A stretch of DNA of 64,000 bases from Aristaeella hokkaidonensis (GTDB taxonomy: Bacteria > Bacillota > Clostridia > Christensenellales > Aristaeellaceae). The DNA lies in NCBI RefSeq assembly GCF_018128945.1, contig NZ_CP068393.1:3162001-3226000 (forward strand). The letters run 5' to 3'. Within the stretch, counting starts at the first letter, position 1, and each line of letters opens with the position of its first letter. Shown here in pieces: positions 42,830-50,558 of the stretch. Under the pieces are notes generated by a model that did not search any database, was not told the origin of the DNA, and saw only the letters and a list, made by a program, of their open reading frames with translations. Made by a program: the position numbers and the translations under genes.

Positions 42830-43639
42830 ATGAGCTATATTTTTGTCGACCATCTTTGCAAGTCTTTTGTCGTGCGCAAAAAACGGGAGAAGGGTTCTTT
42901 GCTTCGCGAAAAAGAGACCGTACACGCGCTGCAGGACGTTTCTTTTGAAATCGAAAAAGGAGAGCTGGTAGGCTATATCGGGCCGAACGGCGCCGGCAAA
43001 TCCACAACGGTCAAGATCCTCTCCGGGATTCTTGTGCCGGAGAGCGGAACGGTGACTGTGGGCGGAAGAGTGCCCTGGGAGAACCGGAAGGAGCATGTGA
43101 GCCATATCGGCGTGGTGTTCGGCCAGCGGACACAATTGTGGTGGGACGTGCCGCTGCTGGACAGCTACTCCCTGCTGAAAGACATTTACCGGGTTCCGGA
43201 AGCCAGCTATAAGAAACGGCTGGACGAACTGACGGAAGCACTGCAGCTGGGAGATCTTTTACGGACACCGCTGCGGCTGCTGAGTCTGGGCCAACGGATG
43301 CGGGCGGAACTGTGCGGCAGTCTTCTGCACAGCCCGGAACTGCTGTACCTGGATGAGCCGACCATCGGCCTGGACGCGGTGAGTAAACTGGCCCTGCGGG
43401 ACTTCCTGCGGTGGGAGAACGCGGAAAAGGGAACCACCATCCTGCTGACGACACACGACATGGAAGATATCGTGGCCTTGTGCTCCCGGGTAATGGTACT
43501 GGGACACGGCAGCAAACTGTATGACGGCGGGCTGCAGGAACTGCTGACACAGTATGACACGACCAAGACAGTGCAGGTGGAAGAACACCAGAATATTGAT
43601 CAGGTCATTGCTTCTATGTATAAGAACCTGGGATTATAA
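42830..43639 (+). CDS. ABC-2 exporter ATPase, C-terminally shortened
   Basis: A 269-residue ATPase of the NatA/YadG-like group that works with the two permeases downstream. Walker A GPNGAGKST, a signature LSLGQRMR (with L in place of the first G) and Walker B LLYLDEPTIGLD are present. Members I know of are about 320 residues; here the part between YDTTKTVQVEEHQ and NIDQVIASMYKNLGL seems collapsed. The ATG at 42830 follows GGGAGG at 8 bases; an upstream in-frame ATG lies in the promoter. The substrate is unknown. A hairpin array separates it from the first permease gene. Confidence 0.9.
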   Translation: MSYIFVDHLCKSFVVRKKREKGSLLREKETVHALQDVSFEIEKGELVGYIGPNGAGKSTTVKILSGILVPESGTVTVGGRVPWENRKEHVSHIGVVFGQRTQLWWDVPLLDSYSLLKDIYRVPEASYKKRLDELTEALQLGDLLRTPLRLLSLGQRMRAELCGSLLHSPELLYLDEPTIGLDAVSKLALRDFLRWENAEKGTTILLTTHDMEDIVALCSRVMVLGHGSKLYDGGLQELLTQYDTTKTVQVEEHQNIDQVIASMYKNLGL

Positions 43640-43649
43640 AAGCATATAA

Positions 43650-43730
43650 ATGAAATATTTGACTTCGTCAAATATTTCATACAAGCTTTCAGCCTGTATG
43701 AAATATCCGTCTGCGACGGATGTGAAAGTT
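43650..43730. repeat. Hairpin array 1 (three stems)
   Basis: Stem 1: ATGAAATATTTGAC-TTC-complement, 14 bp. Stem 2: ATACAAGC-TTTCA-GCCTGTAT with one mismatch. Stem 3: ATCCGTC-TGC-GACGGAT. The stems are joined by gaaat-type linkers and followed by gtgaaag. It lies between the ABC-2 ATPase and permease genes. Confidence 0.85.
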
Positions 43731-43765
43731 ACTTTGACCTGTTTGAATGTGTATGTGAGGAAAAA

Positions 43766-44557
43766 ATGAAAGCATATTTATCGATATTCAGGATGAGGAG
43801 AAAGATGGAGACACAGTACCGGGGAGCGGTGCTGGGCGGACTGATCTGCCAGACGTTTTTCGGACTGGTGCTGGTAGCGATCTACCGGGCGATGTATGCG
43901 GGGAAGCCGCAGGACATGCCGCTGAGCAATATCACCACCTATGTATGGCTGCAGCAGGCATTCTTCCGGATGCTGCTGAGCACGGACACAGACCTGCTGG
44001 ACCGGATTCGGACAGGAGCAATCGCCTATGACCTGTGCCGGCCGCTGCACCTGTACGGTTATTACTATTCCCGGGTGCTGGCAATGAAGATGACCGGGAG
44101 CATCCTGCGGGCGCTGCCGATGCTGGTGATCGCGGCGCTGCTGCCGGCGGGATGGGGACTTGCCCTGCCGGCTTCCGTACCGGCGCTGCTGGCTGCGCTG
44201 GCAGCCCTGATCCTGGGCATGTTCTGTATCTGCGCGCTGGAAAATGTCACGATGGGACTGACCATGCGCACGCTGGATCCCCGGGGCGTGCAGGCCCTGC
44301 TGAACCTGTTGCTGATGACGTTCAGCGGTAATATCCTGCCGCTGACGCTGTTTCCGGACAGCTGGCAGCGGGCAATCACCCTGCTGCCCTATGCCCAGAT
44401 GCTGGACGCGCCGATCCGGCTGTATACCGGAGAGTATGCGCTGGGACAGGCACCGGCTGTGATGATAATCCAGCTCTGCTGGACGGTGCTGCTGGTGGCG
44501 GGCGGATGCCTGCTGTGGCGCGCGAATCAGAAGAAAATGATTGTGCAGGGAGGCTGA
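43766..44557 (+). CDS. ABC-2 type permease subunit 1
   Basis: A 263-residue membrane protein with about six helices, of the uncharacterised ABC-2 permease group with two different subunits. TYVWLQQAFF and GAIAYDLCRPL are typical blocks. It functions with the next gene and the ATPase upstream as an exporter. The substrate is not known. It starts 126 bases after the ATPase because a hairpin array lies between, yet there is no terminator with a U-tract, so co-transcription is likely. Confidence 0.88.
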   Translation: MKAYLSIFRMRRKMETQYRGAVLGGLICQTFFGLVLVAIYRAMYAGKPQDMPLSNITTYVWLQQAFFRMLLSTDTDLLDRIRTGAIAYDLCRPLHLYGYYYSRVLAMKMTGSILRALPMLVIAALLPAGWGLALPASVPALLAALAALILGMFCICALENVTMGLTMRTLDPRGVQALLNLLLMTFSGNILPLTLFPDSWQRAITLLPYAQMLDAPIRLYTGEYALGQAPAVMIIQLCWTVLLVAGGCLLWRANQKKMIVQGG

Positions 44558-44561
44558 GAAG

Positions 44562-45362
44562 ATGAATACCCTTCGTTTGTACTGCCGGTCCATGGCGATG
44601 CTTATCAAAAGCCAGCTGCAGTATCCGCTTTCCTTCCTGATGCAGACCCTGGCACAGCTGGTGATGGAAGGCGGCGAGCTGCTGGCGGTGATCCTGCTGA
44701 TTGACCGGTTTGACCGGGTGAACCAGTGGGGCCCCGGAGACCTGTATTTCTTTTTCGGCCTGATGTCGGTTTCCTTTTACCTGACGGAGATCTTCGGACG
44801 GGGGCTGACGGGCAATTTCCCCTCCATGGTACGGAACGGGCAGCTGGACACACTGATGCTTCGGCCCAGGGGAATCCTGACCCAGGTGTTGTGCAGCGGG
44901 GCGGATCCCCGGCGGATTGCCTGCATTGCGGTGGGTACCGTGAGCCTGATCATGGGCAGCAGGATTTCCGCGATTGCCTGGTCGCCGTTGAAAGTGCTGA
45001 TGATGGCGGAATCCATCTTCTTCAGCTTCTGGCTGATCCTGGGACTGTTCATGGTGGAGGCGATCCTGACGATCCACAGCGTGAAGTCCATTGAGCTGGC
45101 CAATACGCTGACTTACGGCGGACGCAGCGCCTGCGAGTATCCCAGCGATATCTATCCCCGGCCGCTGCGGATCCTGTTTACGGTGGTGGCGCCCTTTGCG
45201 CTGGTGATGCATGTGCCGGCTTCCATTATCCTGGACAAGCCGCTGTTTGGCTGGCCGGTATGGACCGGGTTTGTGACGCCCCTGGCAGGGCTGGTGCTGT
45301 TTTTTATCATGTACATGCTGTTCCGGAAAGCACTGAAGTTTTACCGGTCTACAGGAAGCTAA
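44562..45362 (+). CDS. ABC-2 type permease subunit 2
   Basis: A 266-residue membrane protein with six predicted helices, homologous in type to subunit 1. YFFFGLMSVSFYLTEIFGRG and NGQLDTLMLRPRG match the second permease of this exporter group. The ATG at 44562 follows GGGAGG that overlaps the end of the previous gene; an in-frame ATG-like start at 44541 would lie inside that site. A five-stem hairpin array follows the stop codon. Confidence 0.88.
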   Translation: MNTLRLYCRSMAMLIKSQLQYPLSFLMQTLAQLVMEGGELLAVILLIDRFDRVNQWGPGDLYFFFGLMSVSFYLTEIFGRGLTGNFPSMVRNGQLDTLMLRPRGILTQVLCSGADPRRIACIAVGTVSLIMGSRISAIAWSPLKVLMMAESIFFSFWLILGLFMVEAILTIHSVKSIELANTLTYGGRSACEYPSDIYPRPLRILFTVVAPFALVMHVPASIILDKPLFGWPVWTGFVTPLAGLVLFFIMYMLFRKALKFYRSTGS

Positions 45363-45364
45363 TC

Positions 45365-45499
45365 ATGGCTTATGGATATTCTCCATAAGCCATGAAATGA
45401 TATATTTGCCCGGCGGGCAAATGTGATATATTGGGCGTTCTGCCCAATATGATATATTCCGCTGACGCGGAATGTGATATTTTCGCCCTCCGGGCGAAA
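45365..45499. repeat. Hairpin array 2 (five stems)
   Basis: ATGGCTTATGGA-TATTC-complement; ATTTGCCC-GGC-GGGCAAAT; ATTGGGC-GTTCT-GCCCAAT; ATTCCGC-TGAC-GCGGAAT; TTTCGCCC-TCC-GGGCGAAA. The linkers read gatat, gtgatat, atgatat and gtgatat. All stems are perfect, yet they share no core sequence. It lies between the exporter and frr. Confidence 0.9.
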
Positions 45500-45541
45500 G
45501 TTTCAGATACTGAACAGGCCTGTACAGCAACGAAAAATGAG

Positions 45542-45570
45542 TTGCCAGAGAAGGCAAAAAACAGTATAAT
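45542..45570 (+). promoter_or_regulatory. Promoter of frr
   Basis: TTGCCA (45542-45547), a 17-bp spacer, perfect TATAAT (45565-45570). Confidence 0.85.
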
Positions 45571-45612
45571 ATTCGCAGACATTTTCTGATACTGAAACGA
45601 GGAGGGAAACCC

Positions 45613-46170
45613 ATGCTTCAGGACGTTATCAATACAGCAAAAGAGAAAATGAAGAAATCCTGCGAGGTGTACGAGCGGGATATGATGAGTCTGCGCGCCG
45701 GCCGTGCAAATCCGCAGCTGCTGGACCGGATTCTGGTGGACTACTACGGAACGCCCACCCCCATTAATCAGATCGGCAATATCTCCTCTCCGGAACCCCG
45801 GCTGCTGGTGATTGCTCCCTGGGAAGCCAAGATGATTCCCCAGGTTGAGAAAGCCATCCAGAAGAGCGACCTGGGACTGAATCCGTCCAACGACGGCAAG
45901 CTGATCCGCCTGGTCTTCCCGGAACTGAACGAGGAACGCCGTAAGGATCTGACAAAGGTCGCTTCCAAGGGTGCGGAAGACACCAAGGTGGCCATCCGCT
46001 CCATCCGCCGCGACGCAATTGAACAGATCAAGAAGCTGAAGAAGAACAGCGAGATCACCGAGGATGATCAGCGGGACGCCGAAGAAGATATGCAGAAGCT
46101 GACGGACAAGGCGGTCAAGGAAGTCGACGAGATCTTCGCCAAGAAAGAAAAGGAAATCATGGAAGTCTGA
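45613..46170 (+). CDS. frr: Ribosome recycling factor
   Basis: A 185-residue protein, the normal length, with the RRF pattern: MRAGRANPQLLDRI, YYGTPTPINQIGNIS, and RRKDLTKVASKGAEDTKVAIRSIRRDA. Together with EF-G it splits the post-termination ribosome. GGAGGG lies 6 bases ahead of the ATG. It heads the conserved frr-uppS-cdsA-dxr-rseP-ispG-polC block, but pyrH and tsf, which often precede frr, are replaced by the ABC exporter. A terminator follows. Confidence 0.98.
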   Translation: MLQDVINTAKEKMKKSCEVYERDMMSLRAGRANPQLLDRILVDYYGTPTPINQIGNISSPEPRLLVIAPWEAKMIPQVEKAIQKSDLGLNPSNDGKLIRLVFPELNEERRKDLTKVASKGAEDTKVAIRSIRRDAIEQIKKLKKNSEITEDDQRDAEEDMQKLTDKAVKEVDEIFAKKEKEIMEV

Positions 46171-46235
46171 CGCCGAAGCGGGATCATGCGCACACCGCGG
46201 ACGCAAGCGGTTCATAAAAGCGCACGATATCGATC

Positions 46236-46259
46236 AAAACCCGCCGAGAGGCGGGTTTT
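46236..46259 (+). terminator. Intrinsic terminator after frr
   Basis: AAAACCCGCC-GAGA-GGCGGGTTTT. The U-rich end is part of the stem. It is close to the uppS start, so read-through is likely. Confidence 0.8.
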
Positions 46260-46267
46260 GGCAGTAT

Positions 46268-47050
46268 ATGGGAAAGGGAAAAAGCATGAAGCTGAAGACT
46301 GCATTGTCCCTGGCACTGAAGAAGCCGCCGAGGACATCGGATGAATTTGAAAAGCTGCCGAAGCACGTGGCCATTATCATGGACGGAAACGGCCGCTGGG
46401 CCAAGAAGCATAAGCTGAACGTGTCCCGGGGCCATCGGCAGGGTACGGAAACCCTGCGGGAGATTATCCGCCATACGGATGATCTGGGAATCGGAGCACT
46501 GAGTCTGTATGCTTTTTCCACGGAAAACTGGAACCGCTCCGAAGAGGAAGTGGCTGCACTGATGCAGCTGATCCTGGACTTCTTTGCCTCCGAGATTGAT
46601 GAGCTGGACGCGAAAAATGTCCGGATCCTGATTCTGGGCGACAAGAGCCGGCTGCCGGAAAAACAGCGTGAAACGCTGATTGAGGCGGAAAATCGGACCC
46701 GGAAAAACACGGGACTCCGGCTGAATATCGCGGTGAATTACGGCGGCCGGGCTGAACTGGTGATGGCGGCGAAGGAGATTGCCACACTGGTACGGAACGG
46801 TGACATCCGGGCAGAAGAGATTACGGAGCAGACGATTTCTGATCATCTGTACACCCGGGGACAGCCGGACGTGGATCTGCTGATCCGGACCAGCGGAGAA
46901 CAGCGGCTGAGCAACTTCCTGCTGTACCAGAACGCATATGCGGAGTTTGTTTTCCCGACAGTGCTGTGGCCGGACTTTACCGTGCATGACTATGACCAGG
47001 CGCTGGACGCGTTTGCGCACCGGAACAGAAGGTTTGGAGGAAGAGTATAA
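46268..47050 (+). CDS. uppS: Isoprenyl (undecaprenyl) diphosphate synthase
   Basis: A cis-prenyltransferase of 260 residues (254 if the ATG at 46286 is used; that codon has AAAGGG ahead of it). HVAIIMDGNGRWAKK contains the catalytic Asp (Asp39 counted from the first start); AFSTENWNR and DLLIRTSGEQRLSNFLLYQ are further signatures. It makes the C55 carrier lipid for peptidoglycan from IPP, which dxr and ispG in the same block help supply. It ends in an AT-rich repeat region. Confidence 0.97.
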   Translation: MGKGKSMKLKTALSLALKKPPRTSDEFEKLPKHVAIIMDGNGRWAKKHKLNVSRGHRQGTETLREIIRHTDDLGIGALSLYAFSTENWNRSEEEVAALMQLILDFFASEIDELDAKNVRILILGDKSRLPEKQRETLIEAENRTRKNTGLRLNIAVNYGGRAELVMAAKEIATLVRNGDIRAEEITEQTISDHLYTRGQPDVDLLIRTSGEQRLSNFLLYQNAYAEFVFPTVLWPDFTVHDYDQALDAFAHRNRRFGGRV

Positions 47051-47085
47051 TTAAGAATTCATAATTCAGAATTCAGAATTATATC
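47048..47085. repeat. AT-rich GAATTC simple repeat after uppS
   Basis: taattaagaattcataattcagaattcagaattat units beginning at the uppS stop codon. Confidence 0.75.
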
Positions 47086-47087
47086 AA

Positions 47088-47128
47088 GGGATTCCTCCAC
47101 GCGGCCTGCGGCCTTGGTCGGAATGACA
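47088..47128. repeat. Dispersed repeat with variable palindrome
   Basis: GGGATTCCTCCAC, then GGCC-TGC-GGCC, then TTGGTCGGAATGACA. A diverged copy of the units at 6477, 6578 and 9917 with yet another inner stem. Confidence 0.65.
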
Positions 47129-47199
47129 ACCAAAGGCTGATTAACAGACTAGTAACTGAAACGTGAAAATGTATTATTTCACAGAGGATGGAATAAGGG

Positions 47200-48024
47200 A
47201 TGAAACAAAGATTTATTACGGGTTTGCTGCTGAGTGCTTTCCTGGCGATTAATCTGTGGCTGCCGAACTGGTGCATGGCGCTGGCGACGCTTGTTTGTAT
47301 CTGCTTTGCGATCTGGGAAGAATACCACGCGCTGGCAACCGCGGGACATCATGTGGTTTCCTGGCCGACCTGGATCATCGTGGGCGTATCGCTGCCGCTG
47401 ACCTGGCTGTTCGGCGTAAAGGTGATTGTGCCGCTGCTGGCTGCGGGCCTGTTTATGATGATTACCGTGATCCTGTTCCGGAAGGGACAGGAGCCTGAAC
47501 TGACAGACCTGAGCATGAGTGCGCTGCCGCTGCTGACGGTGGCGCTGCCTGGACTGAGTCTGGTGGCCCTGAGCCTGATCCCGGACCAGAAGGCAGTGGA
47601 AGTTGTGCTGCTGTGCCTGACCTTTGCGGTGCCTCTGCTCGGAGATGTGTTTGCCCTGTTTGTGGGCAGCGCGATCGGCGGGCCGAAGTTCTGCCCGGCT
47701 GTCAGCCCGAAGAAGACGATCGCCGGAAGCATCGGCGGCATGGCGGGCAGCGTGATTGCCGCGATGGCGGTGTATGGACTGAGCGTAGCGTTCTGCGACG
47801 CGCCGACCCTGGCCAAGCTGCCTGTCTGGTGGCATTACCTGATTTTGGGTTTCCTGGGCGGCATTGCCGGCCAGATCGGCGACCTGTTTGCCAGCCTGGT
47901 GAAGCGTCACAGCGGAATCAAGGATTTCTCCAACCTGTTCCCGGGACACGGCGGTATGCTGGATCGGCTGGACAGCGTGCTGTTTATGGCAGTACTTATG
48001 TACTGTTATCTGATGTTTAAATAA
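47200..48024 (+). CDS. cdsA: Phosphatidate cytidylyltransferase
   Basis: A 274-residue, multi-helix membrane enzyme that makes CDP-diacylglycerol from phosphatidate and CTP for phospholipid synthesis. The signature region near the C-terminus, SGIKDFSNLFPGHGGMLDRLDS, is clear, and the LLGDVFALFVG segment precedes it. A GAGGATGGAATAAGGG region lies upstream of the ATG. The last codons and stop form a perfect 20-bp inverted repeat with the following DNA. Confidence 0.97.
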   Translation: MKQRFITGLLLSAFLAINLWLPNWCMALATLVCICFAIWEEYHALATAGHHVVSWPTWIIVGVSLPLTWLFGVKVIVPLLAAGLFMMITVILFRKGQEPELTDLSMSALPLLTVALPGLSLVALSLIPDQKAVEVVLLCLTFAVPLLGDVFALFVGSAIGGPKFCPAVSPKKTIAGSIGGMAGSVIAAMAVYGLSVAFCDAPTLAKLPVWWHYLILGFLGGIAGQIGDLFASLVKRHSGIKDFSNLFPGHGGMLDRLDSVLFMAVLMYCYLMFK

Positions 48025-48041
48025 ACATCAGATAACAGTAC
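48000..48041. repeat. Perfect inverted repeat spanning the cdsA stop codon
   Basis: A 20-bp arm GTACTGTTATCTGATGTTTA, two-base loop AA, and its exact complement. The left arm is the cdsA coding end; the stop TAA begins the right arm. No U-tract follows. Confidence 0.9.
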
Positions 48042-48043
48042 AA

Positions 48044-48080
48044 ATTTATAATTCACAATTCATAATTCATAATTATGAAT
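48044..48080. repeat. AT-rich simple repeat after cdsA
   Basis: attcacaattcataattcataatt units directly following the stop-spanning inverted repeat. Confidence 0.75.
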
Positions 48081-48135
48081 ACTTTCCTGACTTGATGAAT
48101 AAAAGAACTTGTACAGGAAAACGAGGAAAGATTGA

Positions 48136-49299
48136 ATGATTAAGAAGATTGCGATACTAGGATCGACGGGGTCGATCGGAACGCAGGCGCTGGATCTGTG
48201 CAGACGGCATCCGGACCGGTACCGTGTGGTGGCGCTGACTGCCCGGGGAAGCAAGGAAAAGCTGTTTGAACAGGTGCGGGAATTCCGGCCGGAAATCGCG
48301 GGCCTGACAGATAGCTTTGATCCGGCGGAAATTCCGGAAGACCTGAAGTTCTGCCATTTCCTTTCAGGGAAAGAAGCACTGCATGCCGCGGCTGCGGAAA
48401 CAGACGCGGAAATGGTGCTGGTCAGCATTGTAGGTATTGCCGGACTGCAGGGCGTCATGGATGCGCTGAAGGCCGGGAAACAGGTGCTGCTGGCCAACAA
48501 GGAAGCTCTGGTAACCGGCGGCCATCTGGTAACGGAACTGGCCCGGAAAGCCGGGAAACCCCTGCTGCCGGTGGACAGTGAACACAGCGCGATTTTCCAG
48601 TGCCTGCAGGCAGACGGAACCAACAAAGCAGAGAAAATCCTGCTGACAGCTTCCGGCGGCCCTTTCCGTACCTGGGACAAGGAAAGAATTGAAAAGGCTA
48701 CAAAGGCGGAAGCGCTGAAGCATCCCAACTGGAACATGGGCGCGAAGATTACCGTGGACAGCGCCAGCATGTTCAACAAGGGACTGGAAATCATGGAAGC
48801 CCGGTGGCTGTTTGATATGCCGGAGGACCGGATTGAAGTGGTGGTCCATCCCCAGAGTATTGTGCACAGCGCGGTGGTCTTTAAAGACGGCGCGGTACTG
48901 GCACAGCTGGGTGAACCGGATATGCGGGTGCCGATCGGTTACGCGATGGCCTATCCGGAACGTATTGAAACCGGCGTGCCTGCGCCCGACCTGTTCAAGC
49001 TGGGAAGCCTGACCTTTGAAAAACCGGATGAAGAGAAGTTCCCGGCACTGCGGCTGGCACGGGAGTGCCTGCGGGCCGGCGGAGCTGCATGCACCGTATT
49101 CAACGGAGCAAATGAAGAGGCCGTGGCCGCTTTCCTGCGGGAAGAGATTCCTTTCGGACAGATCGCGGTGCGCGTGGAAAAAGCATTGGAGAAGCTGGCA
49201 GGCTTGCGGGCAAACTGCATAGAGGACATCTATCATGCTGATCAGCTCGCAAGAGCTGTATCCAATTCAGAATTCAGAATTCAGAATTCAGAATTATAA
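48136..49299 (+). CDS. dxr: 1-deoxy-D-xylulose 5-phosphate reductoisomerase
   Basis: A 387-residue DXR, the second step of the MEP isoprenoid pathway. The NADPH-binding GSTGSIGTQ is at residues 9-17; LLPVDSEHSAIFQCL contains metal-site residues; LTASGGPF, HPNWNMGAKITVDSA and VHPQSIVHSAV are classic blocks. The last residues SNSEFRIQNSEL are encoded by the AT-rich GAATTC repeat (49264-49297), which has evidently been added to or replaced the native C-terminus. It provides precursors for ispG and uppS, encoded nearby. Confidence 0.97.
   Translation: MIKKIAILGSTGSIGTQALDLCRRHPDRYRVVALTARGSKEKLFEQVREFRPEIAGLTDSFDPAEIPEDLKFCHFLSGKEALHAAAAETDAEMVLVSIVGIAGLQGVMDALKAGKQVLLANKEALVTGGHLVTELARKAGKPLLPVDSEHSAIFQCLQADGTNKAEKILLTASGGPFRTWDKERIEKATKAEALKHPNWNMGAKITVDSASMFNKGLEIMEARWLFDMPEDRIEVVVHPQSIVHSAVVFKDGAVLAQLGEPDMRVPIGYAMAYPERIETGVPAPDLFKLGSLTFEKPDEEKFPALRLARECLRAGGAACTVFNGANEEAVAAFLREEIPFGQIAVRVEKALEKLAGLRANCIEDIYHADQLARAVSNSEFRIQNSEL
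49264..49297. repeat. GAATTC simple repeat inside the dxr 3' end
   Basis: Four tandem attcagaattcag units overlap the last codons and stop of dxr, so the repeat is translated. Confidence 0.85.
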
Positions 49300-49402
49300 T
49301 GTCTGCGGCATTTTGCATACCATCAGAGTGCGGTGGACTGTACAGGCGTACGGTTAAACAAACATTATGAATTAACAGATTATTTGAGAGGACAAAAGTT
49401 AC

Positions 49403-50473
49403 GTGTATATTTTATTGGCGTTGCTGCTTTTGGCGATATTGATTACAGTACATGAATTCGGGCATTTCCTGGCGGCCCGGGCGATGAAGATCGACGTACG
49501 GGAATTTGCCGTTGGAATGGGTCCGAAGATTGTGGGCTGGAAGAGCCGGAAATATGAAACGGAATTCAGTATCCGGGCGATTCCGCTGGGTGGATTTTGC
49601 GCTTTTTATGGTGAGGATGACACAACGGGAGAATCCAAGGATGATCCCCGTGCCTTCCCGAAGCAGAACGTGTGGAAACGACTGTGCGTGATTTTTGCGG
49701 GTCCGCTGATGAACTTTGTGCTGGCATTTGTGGTGGGAACTGTTTTTTTCTGGGTAAACGGTGTCACTACAGGTGTGAGATATGATCACTATATTTCCGA
49801 TGTGATGGCAGCCGGTCCGGCTTATTCGGCTGGACTGCAGGCAGGAGACGTAATCACGGAAATCAATGGTGCGAATATGCTGGACGGTACCTATGAAACG
49901 GTACTGAATACCATCGGAGACTGGAAAGAAGGGGACGCTCCGCTGAAGATGGTCATCCGCAGAGGAGAAGAAACCTTTGAAACAGAGTTGACACCGGTTC
50001 TGGATGAGAAGGAAAACAAAATGCGTATTGGCGTGGTAATCGCCAATGTTGCGCATGCTATAACGGAGCCGGAAACATTCCTCGGAGGTCTCAAACATTC
50101 CGGGGAATTATGCGTCAATGTATCCGGGGCAATAATAGAAGCACTGAAGAATATGGTGACCAAAGGCGAGGGCTTTGAGGACACCAGGGGACCGGTGGGA
50201 ATTATCAGCGAGGTTTCACAACGGGTGAAGACCTATGGCATGGAAGAATTTATCTGGCTGCTGGCAATGCTTTCCGTTAACCTGGGTCTGATGAATCTGC
50301 TGCCAATCCCAGGACTGGACGGAAGCCGGCTGGTTTTCGGACTTGTGGAGGTTGTACGGCGCAGGCCGGTACCGGCGGAAAAGGAAGCCATGGTACACCT
50401 GATCGGTATGGTGTTTCTGTTTGGCGTTATGATTTTCTTCACATTCAGAGACGTGATGAGGATATTTGGATAA
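49403..50473 (+). CDS. rseP: RseP/YluC family site-2 membrane metalloprotease
   Basis: A 356-residue intramembrane protease. HEFGH (residues 17-21) in the first helix binds zinc. A PDZ domain (about 125-210) begins near DVMAAGPAYSAGLQAGDVI, and the C-terminal helix carries LMNLLPIPGLDGSRL, which supplies the third ligand Asp. The start is a GTG preceded by GAGAGGA. In other Firmicutes it cleaves anti-sigma factors and leftover signal peptides; the membrane partner of the ECF sigma at 2060 could be a substrate, though that is conjecture. Confidence 0.96.
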   Translation: MYILLALLLLAILITVHEFGHFLAARAMKIDVREFAVGMGPKIVGWKSRKYETEFSIRAIPLGGFCAFYGEDDTTGESKDDPRAFPKQNVWKRLCVIFAGPLMNFVLAFVVGTVFFWVNGVTTGVRYDHYISDVMAAGPAYSAGLQAGDVITEINGANMLDGTYETVLNTIGDWKEGDAPLKMVIRRGEETFETELTPVLDEKENKMRIGVVIANVAHAITEPETFLGGLKHSGELCVNVSGAIIEALKNMVTKGEGFEDTRGPVGIISEVSQRVKTYGMEEFIWLLAMLSVNLGLMNLLPIPGLDGSRLVFGLVEVVRRRPVPAEKEAMVHLIGMVFLFGVMIFFTFRDVMRIFG

Positions 50474-50476
50474 AAC

Positions 50477-50520
50477 AAATTCAGAATTCAGAGTGTAGAG
50501 TGAAGAGTGATGAGTGTAGA
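50477..50520. repeat. AT-rich simple repeat between rseP and ispG
   Basis: aattcagaattcag followed by a gagtgtagagtgaagagtgatgagtg tract. Confidence 0.65.
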
Positions 50521-50558
50521 GTTGTCACCGAGGCAGTGGCTAGGAGGTGGGAAGTAAA

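Noticed and set aside
45370..46215. Minus-strand frame over frr and hairpin array 2, and a similar one at 59275-59502
   Set aside because: The frames exist because array units lack stops in that phase; the translations contain ISH/YH-type repeats produced by the linkers, not a protein family.
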